From positions 105,830-169,829 of the forward strand of contig NZ_AUHS01000014.1 in the NCBI RefSeq assembly GCF_000423305.1: a stretch of 64,000 nt of DNA. The letters run 5' to 3'. Below are positions 36,460 through 45,592 of the stretch, in pieces. Made by a program: the position numbers and the translations under genes. The DNA is from Legionella moravica DSM 19234 (GTDB taxonomy: Bacteria; Pseudomonadota; Gammaproteobacteria; Legionellales; Legionellaceae). Positions within the stretch are counted from its first letter, which is position 1. Every line of letters starts with the position of its first letter. The notes beneath the pieces are model-generated. The model made no database searches. It saw only the letters and a list, made by a program, of their open reading frames with translations, and had not been told where the DNA came from.

Positions 36460-37020
36460 ATGGAACATAGCCGTAAACTGATGCTCCACCCACAGCATCT
36501 GGAAATTCTATTTGCATTCAAAAGTAAACTTTCAAACGTATTCAGGGATGTATTGGGAATACATGAAATTCATCACATTGCCTTAACTCGGATTAATGAA
36601 CGGAATGAGCTGGTTTCCTTATCCTCCACCCCCTCTATGGAATTTAATTTGTTCAGCAGCTCACTTTGGCATTTTGATCAAACCTACGATCCTGAATGGT
36701 TTCAATTGGGAGCTCAGGCTAGCTGGCAAACATTATATATACCGGAGCGATATGATGAACTGTATTACCTTAAACAGATTAAACATGCATTCCCGATAGG
36801 ATTATCAATGGCGGCAAAAATTGATAATGACTACGTTATCTATTCTTTGGCTAGTCGTAAATCATGCCCTCATACACAAGAACTGTTCACTAGCCAACAT
36901 GATGATTTTTATAAGATTGGCCAATACTGTTCAAATATGCTTAATCCATTATTTAACTATTGTGACTCTTTGTCAGCACAGAATTTACCGCTACAGGTTC
37001 ATTATGAAACATCAAAATAA
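36460..37020 (+). CDS. LuxR-type sensor-domain protein lacking a HTH domain
   Basis: 186 residues. The sequence resembles the N-terminal sensor half of Legionella LuxR-like regulators (LEILFAFKSKLSNVFRDV, HHIALTRINERNELVSLSST, SMEFNLFSSSLWHFDQ), but the frame stops where a LuxR HTH would begin. It is either a stand-alone ligand-binding protein that titrates or modulates another regulator, or a natural truncation. It lies 10 nt after the XRE gene and overlaps the MFS gene by 17 nt. The family match is from memory of Legionella sequences and should be read as probable. Confidence 0.6.
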   Translation: MEHSRKLMLHPQHLEILFAFKSKLSNVFRDVLGIHEIHHIALTRINERNELVSLSSTPSMEFNLFSSSLWHFDQTYDPEWFQLGAQASWQTLYIPERYDELYYLKQIKHAFPIGLSMAAKIDNDYVIYSLASRKSCPHTQELFTSQHDDFYKIGQYCSNMLNPLFNYCDSLSAQNLPLQVHYETSK

Positions 37021-38341
37021 AGTAATATTAGGCGGACTGATGGGAAATATTGTAGAAGCTTACGATATGTCCATCTGTTATTTCCTATCAGCCGAACTAT
37101 CCCGCAATTTGTTAGGCGACACGAAGGGAAAACCCACTGTAATGCTCTCTCTTATTTTTATCGCTTATCTGGCGAAACCAATAGGAGCATTTATCCTTGG
37201 GCTACTTTCTGATCTCTATGGTAGAAAGAATGTTCTAATGGGTTCAATTCTCATTATGGGTATCTCTACCGCCCTGATTGGTGTTATACCCGCTTATGAC
37301 CGAATTGGCATCATGGCTGCGGGCTGCTTGTTAGCTTTTAGGATAATCCAGAGCATGGCTATCGGTTCTGAATTTTTAAATTCATCTTCATTACTGGTTG
37401 AAAGTGGCGATACCAGTCAGCGGGGTTTTAGAGGATGCTGGTCATCAGTTGGTGTAAAAGCCGGGTATTTGGTCGCATGCCTGGTGGCAGAGCTTTTCCA
37501 TTACTATTCAAAAACCAATCCAGATCTTAATAATTTATGGCGTATTCCATTTTTATTCGCTTTACTGACGACCCTGATTGGTTTTTATATCCGTGCAAAA
37601 ATGCCGGAAAGCTTGGCCTATATTATTTATTACGCAAATAGAAAAAAACCGTCAACACGTGATATCTATAAACAATCACTTGATTTTGTAAAAAAATACC
37701 CATTTATGTTTTACTTTGCATTTTTCTCTGTCTTTTTATCCGTTACAACAGGATTTTTCTTTTACTTGTATATCCCTTTGCACGCCATTCAATATGCTCA
37801 CATACCGCGTAACCTGATTATGATGTCCAATATTTTCTCTTTATTATGTGTCACCCTGCTTATTCCGCTGTTTGGCTGGTTATCAGATAAACACGACCGT
37901 TTAAAAATGTTAATTTTTGCCAGCAGTGGATTACTGGTTATGACCTACCCATTTATGCACATGATCAATTACGGTAATGCCGGGTACTTTATTTTAATGC
38001 AGTTAATAATCTCCATTCCCTGTGCCTGTTATTACAGTGTATCGACTGTCCTTTTGACGGAGTTATTCCCATTACAAATACGGTGTACGGCTCTTTCTAT
38101 TGTCTATTCAATATCTGCAAGTTTGGCTGCTGGCCTGCCTCCCCTGTTAGCTGACTATTTGGCGAGAACAACGCATATGCCCAGTTCACCGTGCATAATT
38201 ATCATGGTACTGGCAACTACAGTCCTGATTAATGTTCGCTTTCTGGCTCGTCGTTATCGAAAAGGTATAAACAATTATCAAATTGCGCAGATGGACTCGG
38301 AAAACCCTGTTTTTACTGTTCAATATCAAAAACCAATATAA
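37004..38341 (+). CDS. MFS transporter, metabolite:H+ symporter (ProP/KgtP-like) type
   Basis: 445 residues from the ATG at 37004; the longer frame upstream reads through the sensor gene and is not a likely start. Twelve membrane segments are expected. LGGLMGNIVEAYDMSICYFLS in TM1 and GLLSDLYGRKNVLMGS between TM2 and TM3 are the MHS-family signature, and FGWLSDKHDRLKMLIFAS repeats it in the second half. RIIQSMAIGSEF is also typical. Substrate could be an osmolyte, organic acid or amino-acid derivative. It overlaps the upstream sensor-domain gene by 17 nt, so expression is coupled. Confidence 0.9.
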   Translation: MKHQNKVILGGLMGNIVEAYDMSICYFLSAELSRNLLGDTKGKPTVMLSLIFIAYLAKPIGAFILGLLSDLYGRKNVLMGSILIMGISTALIGVIPAYDRIGIMAAGCLLAFRIIQSMAIGSEFLNSSSLLVESGDTSQRGFRGCWSSVGVKAGYLVACLVAELFHYYSKTNPDLNNLWRIPFLFALLTTLIGFYIRAKMPESLAYIIYYANRKKPSTRDIYKQSLDFVKKYPFMFYFAFFSVFLSVTTGFFFYLYIPLHAIQYAHIPRNLIMMSNIFSLLCVTLLIPLFGWLSDKHDRLKMLIFASSGLLVMTYPFMHMINYGNAGYFILMQLIISIPCACYYSVSTVLLTELFPLQIRCTALSIVYSISASLAAGLPPLLADYLARTTHMPSSPCIIIMVLATTVLINVRFLARRYRKGINNYQIAQMDSENPVFTVQYQKPI

Positions 38342-38422
38342 TGAACCTTAAGGGTGTTAGCGCTCCTCACCAAAGGACGAAATTGAAAACACCATTTATC
38401 GAAGAGATTAGGGACTACTGAT

Positions 38423-38782
38423 TTAAAGTCTCTTCCTTAATTGTGACATTTCATTTAATTGCTCTGTTATGATGCTATAAAATTTCTGCATAGTTTCACT
38501 TTGATAAAATGTTTGTTTTTCCTCATCGCTTTGAGAGTTCGCCAAATTGATTAGCGTATCTAAACCAGCAATGGCATCATCCAGTTCTTTTGCAATGGAA
38601 CTGAGGCTGGTTAAATAGGCTACTCGATTTTCACCTTCATATGCAGAAAAATTATGAATTTTCACATCAATTTCAGCTCGTAACCCCCTTAAGCTCCGTT
38701 CAAGATTAATAATATTCTCAGGTAATGATTTATCCAATTTTGAGTGAACCAATTGCGTGTGACTATGAGTATCCGGTTCCAT
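38423..38782 (-). CDS. small coiled-coil protein, unknown
   Basis: 119 residues, polar and strongly helical, with heptad-like spacing between residues 20 and 115 (NIINLERSLRGLRAEIDVKI, LDDAIAGLDTLINLANSQ). There is no membrane segment or signal peptide. It may be a cytosolic oligomeric or secreted protein. It is divergent from the TRIC-type gene. No family recognised. Confidence 0.55.
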   Translation of the reverse strand: MEPDTHSHTQLVHSKLDKSLPENIINLERSLRGLRAEIDVKIHNFSAYEGENRVAYLTSLSSIAKELDDAIAGLDTLINLANSQSDEEKQTFYQSETMQKFYSIITEQLNEMSQLRKRL

Positions 38783-38894
38783 CGATGCCCTCCAGGTAGA
38801 AAATAGTTCTTATGTATAATTCTAGTTGAAGCACAGTATTTCGCCATTTGTTTTAATAGTGTTATCATTGTTTTTTTTCATAACATTGAATCCT

Positions 38895-39527
38895 ATGCTA
38901 CTCCATTACCTTTTTCTTTTGGGCATTTGTGTAGAGGCGATAACTGGTGCGTTAGCTGCCGGGCGAAAAAAAATGGACTTTTTTGGTGTGATGCTTATAG
39001 CCTGTATTACCGCGTTAGGCGGAGGCACGGTAAGAGATGCGCTATTTAACACCTACCCAATCACTTGGGTCGCTCATCCAGAGTATTTATTGTACACCTC
39101 ATTATGTGCATTTTTGACTATCTTTATTGCTCATTCCCTGGTCAGAATCATGAAAGTATTTTTAATTCTTGATGCTCTTGGTCTGTCTGCTTTCGTTATC
39201 ATTGGTACGCAAAAAGTCCTTTCTCACGGAATGTCGCCTAGCGTGGCAGTAATCAGCGGGATGTTAACGGGTATTTGTGGGGGGATGTTACGAGATATTT
39301 TATGTAATGATATTCCTTTAGTACTGAGAAAAGAATTATATGCTGTAATTGCTCTTGGTGGTGCGGTGTTATTTATTACTCTTGCGCATTTTCAGGTTCC
39401 ACATAACCTGAATATCTTGATTACTCTGATTAGCATTTTTACAGCGCGGTTATTGGCAATTTTCTTTCATATAGAAATACCAATCTTTGATTATTCAGAA
39501 AGTATAAAAAAGCGAAAAAAGAAATAA
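38895..39527 (+). CDS. TRIC/YicG-family cation channel-like membrane protein
   Basis: 210 residues from the ATG at 38895, chosen because MLLHYLFLLGICVEAITGAL aligns with the usual start; a TTG frame extends 23 codons upstream. Seven hydrophobic segments include two repeats of GGG-T-RD (ALGGGTVRDALF and GICGGMLRDILC), the mark of the UPF0126/YicG family, which is related to trimeric intracellular cation channels. Confidence 0.9.
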   Translation: MLLHYLFLLGICVEAITGALAAGRKKMDFFGVMLIACITALGGGTVRDALFNTYPITWVAHPEYLLYTSLCAFLTIFIAHSLVRIMKVFLILDALGLSAFVIIGTQKVLSHGMSPSVAVISGMLTGICGGMLRDILCNDIPLVLRKELYAVIALGGAVLFITLAHFQVPHNLNILITLISIFTARLLAIFFHIEIPIFDYSESIKKRKKK

Positions 39528-39860
39528 CTGGAATAACGTTTTAGCCCAAATCAATGGCATTGGTAATTGAGTAGCAAAAAATTCGTCCTTGTGTCGCTCC
39601 AATAGATTCTCGCAAATTCACGCGACTCTCCTTCGCCTGCTTCATCACCCTCAGTTCCCGTCACCCTCCACGAAAACGTGGGGGCAGAATCAGGAGAAAC
39701 TTGGTGAGCTGCTATAGACCCTCCGCTTTCGCGGAGGGTGACGAGGAGGTAAAGCGAAGGGTTACGTATTGGGTAACGCGGAGATGAAGAGCCGTGAAGT
39801 TGCGAGGGACGATGGGAGCTGTTTAGGTCGTCGCGCACAAGCATCACTTCGCTTGCAGGG
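39528..39860. repeat. GC-rich intergenic segment with several stem-loops
   Basis: No convincing gene. Perfect hairpin ACCCTCCGC-TTTC-GCGGAGGGT at 39718-39739 and a related one near 39662-39683 (CCCTCCACG / CGTGGGGG) share the ACCCTCC arm. The base composition is higher in GC than its neighbours. A minus-strand frame across it has the look of translated repeat DNA. It could be a dispersed intergenic repeat. Confidence 0.55.
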
Positions 39861-39864
39861 AAAA

Positions 39865-39884
39865 GTGAACCTCAGATGGTTCAC
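39865..39884 (-). terminator. terminator of ppiB
   Basis: GTGAACC (39865-39871) and GGTTCAC (39878-39884) form a stem; on the minus strand TTTT follows. It lies about 37 nt past the ppiB stop. Confidence 0.65.
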
Positions 39885-39920
39885 CTTATAAATTTTATTT
39901 TTTACTGAGAAAAAAACTTA

Positions 39921-40412
39921 TTAAACTTCTTTGATTGAAATGATGCTCACTTCTTCTAAAGGCACATCGCCATGCCCCATTTTCTGTCCTGTTTTTACCT
40001 TTGCAATCGCATCGACAACATCCATACCCTCAACCACTTCACCAAACACACAATAACCAAAGACTTGAGCATGATCGCCACTGTAATTAAGAAAACCATT
40101 ATCCGCCACGTTAATAAAAAATTGAGCGGTAGCAGAATGAGGATCCATGGTTCTTGCCATTGCTATGGTTCCACGCTTATTAGGCTTGGCATTTTTGGCT
40201 TCATTTTTAATGGGTTCTTCGGTTGGCTTTTGCTGCATATCCGCATTTAAGCCTCCGCCCTGAATCATAAATCCGTCAATAACCCGATGAAAGATCGTAT
40301 CATTGTAAAAACCGCTTCGAACGTAGTTCAGAAAATTTTCTGCTGTTCCTGGAGTACCCTCTGTATCTAACTGTAAATGAATATCACCTTTAGATGTGCT
40401 AATTACAACCAT
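39921..40412 (-). CDS. ppiB: cytoplasmic peptidyl-prolyl cis-trans isomerase B (cyclophilin)
   Basis: 163 residues. [49 protein letters not shown] and [14 protein letters not shown] are cyclophilin-fold motifs with the catalytic Arg in FHRVI. There is no signal peptide, so it is the cytosolic PpiB form. It lies 23 nt downstream of tgt. Confidence 0.96.
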   Translation of the reverse strand: MVVISTSKGDIHLQLDTEGTPGTAENFLNYVRSGFYNDTIFHRVIDGFMIQGGGLNADMQQKPTEEPIKNEAKNAKPNKRGTIAMARTMDPHSATAQFFINVADNGFLNYSGDHAQVFGYCVFGEVVEGMDVVDAIAKVKTGQKMGHGDVPLEEVSIISIKEV

Positions 40413-40435
40413 TATATCTCCTGTTAAATCTTAAA

Positions 40436-41590
40436 TTATGAGCAATTTATTACTAAAGCCCGCATTTTAGCACAAACATCATGCAATACATGGATATTAT
40501 GAATGCTGGCCAGAGCCGTAAATAAATTGGCTTTTCTTTTAAATAAATGATGCAAATACGACCGTGAATAATTGAGGCAGGTATAACAAGAGCAACTCGC
40601 CATTACAGGGGACAAATCATCTGCAAAACATGATTTTTTTATTTGAATTCGTTCATTCTCGTATTCACTGGAAAAACGTAACCAATTTCCCTCTTGTACC
40701 AACTCACCACAATATAACGCCCCATGCCTTGCATTGCGTGTAGGGGCGACACAATCAAACATATCAATTCCCTCTGCAACTACATCCAAAAGATCCTGAG
40801 GTGACATACCCACCCCCATTGTGTAACGAGGCTTATGTTCAGGCAAAAAATCACGAACCCAGCGGATAACCTCAACTGTAGTCTTCATATCAAACCCTAT
40901 AGTCTCACCGCCTATTGCAATTCCGTCTGTATTCATTGATGCAACAAAATCAGCGCATTCCCGCCTCAAATCTTCGAAAATGCCGCCCTGAACAATCCCA
41001 AATAAAGCTTGTTGATTCCCATAACGTGACGCTGGATGCTCGAGATGATAATTAACCGACTGTTTTAACCAGCGATGGGTACGAGACATAATATGAGCGA
41101 CTTCATCCTTGGTGCAACTGTCGGGAGTACATTGATCAAAGGCCATGATAATGTCTGCACCAATAATTTTTTGTGTTTCCAACGACATCTCGGGAGTCAT
41201 ATGAATCAGTCCCTGACTGCCAGGAAGTTTAAAATGAGCCCCTTCTTCATCAATGGTACAAATCTCTTTATTTTTAGATAAACTGAAGACCTGAAAACCA
41301 CCGCTATCAGTTAACATCGGACCATGCCATCCCATAAACGGATGCATCCCCCCCGCTTTTTCTATTACGTTCATTCCTGGAGCGCACAGCATATGATAGG
41401 TATTGCCGCCTAAAATAATCTGACTGCCAGCAGCCAGCAACTCTCCTGGAGTCATGTTATTTACTCCGGCACGAGTTCCAACGGGCATAAACACCGGAGT
41501 AATGAACTCGCCATGAGGGGTCGTAACACGGGTAACACGTGCTTTAGTACCGGCATGCCGGTGCAGCACTTCACAAGAGAATTTATTCAT
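40436..41590 (-). CDS. tgt: queuine tRNA-ribosyltransferase
   Basis: 384 residues. GGNTYHMLCAPGMNVIEKAGG, the catalytic Asp in LTDSGGFQVFSL, FGIVQGGIFEDLR, the second Asp in DMFDCVAPTRNARHG, and the zinc site CSCYTCLNYSRSYLHHLFK are complete. It exchanges guanine 34 for preQ1 in tRNAs with GUN anticodons. The queuosine gene queH lies at 53.8 kb in the same window. ppiB follows on the same strand. Confidence 0.97.
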   Translation of the reverse strand: MNKFSCEVLHRHAGTKARVTRVTTPHGEFITPVFMPVGTRAGVNNMTPGELLAAGSQIILGGNTYHMLCAPGMNVIEKAGGMHPFMGWHGPMLTDSGGFQVFSLSKNKEICTIDEEGAHFKLPGSQGLIHMTPEMSLETQKIIGADIIMAFDQCTPDSCTKDEVAHIMSRTHRWLKQSVNYHLEHPASRYGNQQALFGIVQGGIFEDLRRECADFVASMNTDGIAIGGETIGFDMKTTVEVIRWVRDFLPEHKPRYTMGVGMSPQDLLDVVAEGIDMFDCVAPTRNARHGALYCGELVQEGNWLRFSSEYENERIQIKKSCFADDLSPVMASCSCYTCLNYSRSYLHHLFKRKANLFTALASIHNIHVLHDVCAKMRALVINCS

Positions 41591-41648
41591 CTAAAAAAGA
41601 CAACTCAAAAAAAGAGCAATCATAGCCAAATCAAATCATGATTACCAG

Positions 41649-42143
41649 TTAATAAATGGAAGAGCGTGTTCGTAGAAACAAGAATAATCCTGTAATGGCC
41701 ATAAAAAGAAAATACAAACTGACCCATCCCGGCATGGAAATACCCAACAGACTCCAGGTGGTTTCTGCACAATCTCCGGACCCCCAAAATAATGCTTTAG
41801 CGACAGATTGCCAGGGAAAATAACGGATTAATACATCCAGGCCAGGCATGCAGGCTGGGGCCTGATCTGCAGGAAGTGATTGCAACCACAACTGTCTTAG
41901 CGAAAAAAACAGACCGGCACAGGCGACGATAATCTGTAACAAGCTGACAAAATGAGCCTTTTTCAGAGTGCCCAGACTCAGTCCCATAATTCCCAACAAC
42001 AAAAAGACACAAAGACGTTGCATTAGGCATAGTGGACAGGGCTGAAGACCGACTATATATTGAAAATAAAGGGAAGACATTAATACAAAAAGCGTGATCA
42101 ATGCCAGAAACGATTGAATTTTTCTATAGGCAAATTTAGTCAT
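41649..42143 (-). CDS. dsbB: disulfide bond formation protein DsbB
   Basis: 164 residues with four membrane helices. The first catalytic pair is in [10 protein letters not shown] (C-x2-C) and the second in PACMPG with [11 protein letters not shown]. DsbB re-oxidises DsbA and passes electrons to quinone. Its start overlaps the stop of the upstream cytochrome gene (ATGA), which suggests coupling with cytochrome maturation or assembly. Confidence 0.94.
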   Translation of the reverse strand: MTKFAYRKIQSFLALITLFVLMSSLYFQYIVGLQPCPLCLMQRLCVFLLLGIMGLSLGTLKKAHFVSLLQIIVACAGLFFSLRQLWLQSLPADQAPACMPGLDVLIRYFPWQSVAKALFWGSGDCAETTWSLLGISMPGWVSLYFLFMAITGLFLFLRTRSSIY

Positions 42144-42565
42144 GATTTTGGCAACATATACTGGACAGCCGCTTTAAGCTCTGCTTCGGTACATTCAACG
42201 CAAGTTCCTTTTGCTGGCATAGCATTTAATCCTTTAATGGCTGAGGCAACCAGTTCATCAATCGTCCTACCTGCCAATCGAGGCTTCCAATCTTTTTCAT
42301 CGCGAAATTTGGGTGCCCCGGCTAGTCCATCACGATGACAAACAGTGCAATATTGTTCGTAAGTCTCCTGGCCTGGTTCTTTAGCTTCTACAGTTGTTGA
42401 TGCCTTATCCACCGCCCCGGCTCCAGAAGTATCATTACCTTGTTCCTGAATACGCACTTTACCTATGGGTTGAATTCTTTGTTGTATTTGCTGCCTATCG
42501 ACATCATCCAATGCAAAAATAGAAAATGAACAAGCTGTTAACAGCGCTACGCTAATCAACCTCAT
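42140..42565 (-). CDS. cytochrome c5-type periplasmic cytochrome
   Basis: 141 residues. A short signal peptide ends after SIFA. The heme site [12 protein letters not shown] and the methionine ligand in [21 protein letters not shown], with the extra Cys pair (C-V-E-C) near the heme methionine, are characteristic of cytochrome c5. It is probably an electron carrier to a terminal oxidase. It lies directly before dsbB. Confidence 0.9.
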   Translation of the reverse strand: MRLISVALLTACSFSIFALDDVDRQQIQQRIQPIGKVRIQEQGNDTSGAGAVDKASTTVEAKEPGQETYEQYCTVCHRDGLAGAPKFRDEKDWKPRLAGRTIDELVASAIKGLNAMPAKGTCVECTEAELKAAVQYMLPKS

Positions 42566-42844
42566 TAATGCGCCCTCTCGATTACAATTTAAAAATCATA
42601 CCGACAAGTGACGCTTTTTTCCAGCATCATTTAAAGAAGACGGCAGAAAAATGCGCTCTAAGTTCTGCAAAAAACGACTAAAGTCCCACTTCTGCCGCAA
42701 GTTCGATGTGTACCATCTGACTCTTGGTCTCACTTATGAAATCTTGAGGAAAAGTCAGATTTGCGTCCTCCATTTACAGGATTATTGGGGGAACGGCTAA
42801 AGCCATGTTACACTGCCGCCAATGGACAAGAAGCTGAGCTAGGG

Positions 42845-44098
42845 ATGGGAATTCAAGATAACAGTACAGAAAATAATCATTCAGCGTCATCGATTTGGGA
42901 ATCAGATGTAGAAACCGAACGCTACCCTGAATTCATCAACGATGCGATGGAACACTATTTCGAAGATCGAGTGAAAAAGTCATGGCAAGGTCGGCATATT
43001 CTTAATGGAAAAACCCCTACTCCCACCGCGCTTATTTTTTCAAGTAATGACTATTTACATATTAGCCAGCATCCCGAATTAATTAATGCTCAGATGGACG
43101 CCATGCGAAAATACGGTAATGGCCAAATGCAATCAGCCGTGTTTTTGAGTAACAATAGCCAATTGCTGGATAATTGCGAACAACAGTTCAGCACCTTTTT
43201 AAACTATCCCTCAAGCTTGCTTACTCAATCAGGCTGGTGTTCCAATGTAGGGATCATTCAAGCTCTGGCCAAACGAAATACACCAGTATATCTAGATTTC
43301 TATACCCACATGTCTTTTTGGGCCGGAGTTAAAGCGGCTAACGCCAAACCCATTCCGTTTCAACATAATTCGACAGAATCATTAATAAAAAGATTGGAGC
43401 GACATGGACCTGGGATTATTGCAATTGACTCGATATACAGCACGACAGGAACAATTAGCCCCCTCTCGGAATTTGTCAAAATTGCCAAAAAATACGATTG
43501 CCTGTTAATTGTTGATGAGTCGCATTCCCTTGGAACTTATGGGCCAAGTGGAAAAGGATTGGTTACCCTGCTAGGACTGTCCGATCAGGTTGATGTAATC
43601 ACCGCAAGTTTGGCAAAAGCATTTTCAGGGAGAGGTGGATTAATTGCCGGGAAAAAACGATTAATTGAATTTGTACGCTATTCCTCCCTGCCAGCAATAT
43701 TCAGTTCAGCATTGGTTCCTCATGATTTGGCTGGATTTTCATCTTCTCTGGAAATTATTTCCAGGGATGAATGGCGCCGAGAGAAATTGCATGCAAACGC
43801 AACGTTTTTACGAGAAGCCCTGTCAGCAAACGGTTTTGATATTGGCGATAGTGAGTCACAAATCATTCCAATTATGACGGGAAACGAAGCAAATACGATT
43901 TGGTTGCGCAATGAACTGGAAAAGGAAGATATTTTTGGAGCTGTATTTTGTTCACCTGCCACCCCCAAGAACAGAGCATTGATACGTTTATCCCTTAGTT
44001 CCAACCACGAAAAAAGGGATCTTCTCCGAGTGATAGACTGCTTGCTCAAGTTAGTAGCGCATCAACGAGATATTCCTTTTTTTAATGGGGAGTATTAA
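42845..44098 (+). CDS. lqsA: LqsA, autoinducer synthase for Legionella alpha-hydroxyketone LAI-1
   Basis: 417 residues from the ATG at 42845. A fold-type I PLP enzyme of the alpha-oxoamine synthase family, similar to Vibrio CqsA: SSNDYLHISQHPELINAQM, LLTQSGWCSNVGIIQAL, GPGIIAIDSIYSTTGTISPL, LLIVDESHSLGTYGPSG and the PLP lysine in ASLAKAF. That lysine is residue 258 counted from this ATG, which is the position I recall for the catalytic lysine of L. pneumophila LqsA and supports the start. It makes an alpha-hydroxyketone signal from acyl-CoA. It converges on lqsR with a 4-nt overlap of the 3' ends. Confidence 0.96.
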   Translation: MGIQDNSTENNHSASSIWESDVETERYPEFINDAMEHYFEDRVKKSWQGRHILNGKTPTPTALIFSSNDYLHISQHPELINAQMDAMRKYGNGQMQSAVFLSNNSQLLDNCEQQFSTFLNYPSSLLTQSGWCSNVGIIQALAKRNTPVYLDFYTHMSFWAGVKAANAKPIPFQHNSTESLIKRLERHGPGIIAIDSIYSTTGTISPLSEFVKIAKKYDCLLIVDESHSLGTYGPSGKGLVTLLGLSDQVDVITASLAKAFSGRGGLIAGKKRLIEFVRYSSLPAIFSSALVPHDLAGFSSSLEIISRDEWRREKLHANATFLREALSANGFDIGDSESQIIPIMTGNEANTIWLRNELEKEDIFGAVFCSPATPKNRALIRLSLSSNHEKRDLLRVIDCLLKLVAHQRDIPFFNGEY

Positions 44099-45120
44099 GT
44101 AAGGAACATCTCCTCAGCATCTAACTCTTCAAGATATTGATGATAGGATAAAATTTTATCCAGGCGAACATCGAATAAAACAGCACCTTGCACATAAGCA
44201 TAGTAATAGGTTTCATCGGAAACAAATTTACGAGCTGGGACCAGACAATTGGTCCATTCGTTCCATTGTGGCGTCACTGAATTAGACTGCCAAAAACAAG
44301 GAATTTTCTCTCCACTGAGTAATTGGTCCAGAACCTCTTCACTGGCTCCATTATCCAGCGCCAAATCATAATGAAGGCGCATATCGGCTTCATTTTTTAC
44401 AATTAAAAAACTGATATTGGCGTCATCATCCAACATGAAAAAACTACCTGAATTATCAGCGAGATAAAATTCCACTATCCCTTTCTTTTTACACAAATCC
44501 CAAAATAATTCAGCAAATTTTTTATCATGAAGACAGCTTGGCGAAGTGACCGAGAGCATACGAACAACCATATCGGACATACTTTGGAAGTACTGTAATT
44601 GCAAATCATGAATGCTCTTGATGATCAGCCCAGCCACATCGGGATCACTTTTTTTAATGTAGCGATGTATCAAACCTTCATTAAAGGCTTCAATCGCCAG
44701 TTTTTCATCAGCCTGTCCTGTTAACAAGATTTTTTTTATATTGGTATCTTCAATTCGTCTGCAAAACTCCAGGCCATCCATTCCTGGCATAGCGTAATCA
44801 ACAACGACTACGGATATTTCCGAAAATCGTCTCGAATTATAAACTTCAGCATGAATAGCGGCTAAATCCAGATTGATTGTATGATTTGTCAAAGGACAAT
44901 TTTTAGCTTCTGTATATTCACTAATGCAGCGCTGGCTCAATAGCTCCAACTCACAACGCTTTTTATGGATGCATTCCAACGCTTTAAATGGAGAATCAAA
45001 AACGCGATAAGCCAATCCTTCATCTAAATGCAAAACAAAGTTGAGCAAAAAATCGCGACTATCATCTACAAATACCGCAGTACTTGGAAAGTAACAGGTA
45101 GGTATAGAGAAATGTTGCAT
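44095..45120 (-). CDS. lqsR: LqsR, response regulator of the lqs quorum-sensing system
   Basis: 341 residues. The receiver domain carries acidic residues in VFVDDSRDF (about 17-25) and the phospho-acceptor Asp108 in SVVVVDYAMPGMDGLEF, preceded by an unusual insertion of about 50 residues. K in HRYIKKSDPD completes the receiver pocket. The C-terminal half (about 190-341) is not a DNA-binding HTH; it is an output domain of unknown fold, called nuclease-like in the literature I recall. The RBS AGGAGGA is strong. LqsR controls virulence and growth-phase switching in L. pneumophila. Confidence 0.95.
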   Translation of the reverse strand: MQHFSIPTCYFPSTAVFVDDSRDFLLNFVLHLDEGLAYRVFDSPFKALECIHKKRCELELLSQRCISEYTEAKNCPLTNHTINLDLAAIHAEVYNSRRFSEISVVVVDYAMPGMDGLEFCRRIEDTNIKKILLTGQADEKLAIEAFNEGLIHRYIKKSDPDVAGLIIKSIHDLQLQYFQSMSDMVVRMLSVTSPSCLHDKKFAELFWDLCKKKGIVEFYLADNSGSFFMLDDDANISFLIVKNEADMRLHYDLALDNGASEEVLDQLLSGEKIPCFWQSNSVTPQWNEWTNCLVPARKFVSDETYYYAYVQGAVLFDVRLDKILSYHQYLEELDAEEMFLT

Positions 45121-45342
45121 AGCTCCTCCTGAGCAAAACGATATGAAAACAAATCCTATTGTAACGCACTAAATCCTTTACAAACTAAATCAAGAAACAA
45201 GGCGAAACCTGCCTATAAAATATCATGATTGACTACTTAAGCCAAATTATTTGCGATTTATATGCATTAATCATCAGTAACTAATTTCTATCATATAAAA
45301 CCGGGAACGACGAAACGAACATTCGACAACTCCTTGAATATT

Positions 45343-45504
45343 AGGGGCTGTTGATATTTCATTATGTTCAAGCCTACTTTCCGCGACTTGTTCGCGGAAT
45401 CGATAGATCTTGCGCAAAACAAGAGTATATTGCGCCTATAAAGAGTGAATTGGATCCCGCGAACAAGTCGCTGGACGTCGAAACTTGAATTGTCAACAGA
45501 CCCT
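45343..45504. mobile_element. MITE-like element, AGGGTCTGTTGACAATT ends
   Basis: 162 bp bounded by AGGGGCTGTTGATATTT and AATTGTCAACAGACCCT, inverted repeats with some drift at the left end. The interior (CGCGACTTGTTCGCGG and the later CGCGAACAAGTCGC) can form a second internal palindrome. The interior is closely matched by 57450-57595. It holds no gene. TA lies at each border. It sits between lqsR and hdeD. Confidence 0.8.
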
Positions 45505-45592
45505 AGGCTATATTAAATTGACTTCATTACTTTTTTCTTAAAATTCGAAGTCATCCTGCTCACAAGTACTGAAATTAAATAAGGATATTTTT

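Noticed and set aside
36821..37003. N-terminal extension of the MFS transporter
   Set aside because: It overlaps the sensor-domain gene and gives an implausible N-terminus; the ATG at 37004 matches the family start.
39551..39847. Minus-strand 98-codon frame
   Set aside because: It covers the GC-rich hairpin segment; the product looks like translated repeat DNA.
42761..42844. N-terminal extension of LqsA
   Set aside because: It begins with TTG and would move the PLP lysine away from position 258.
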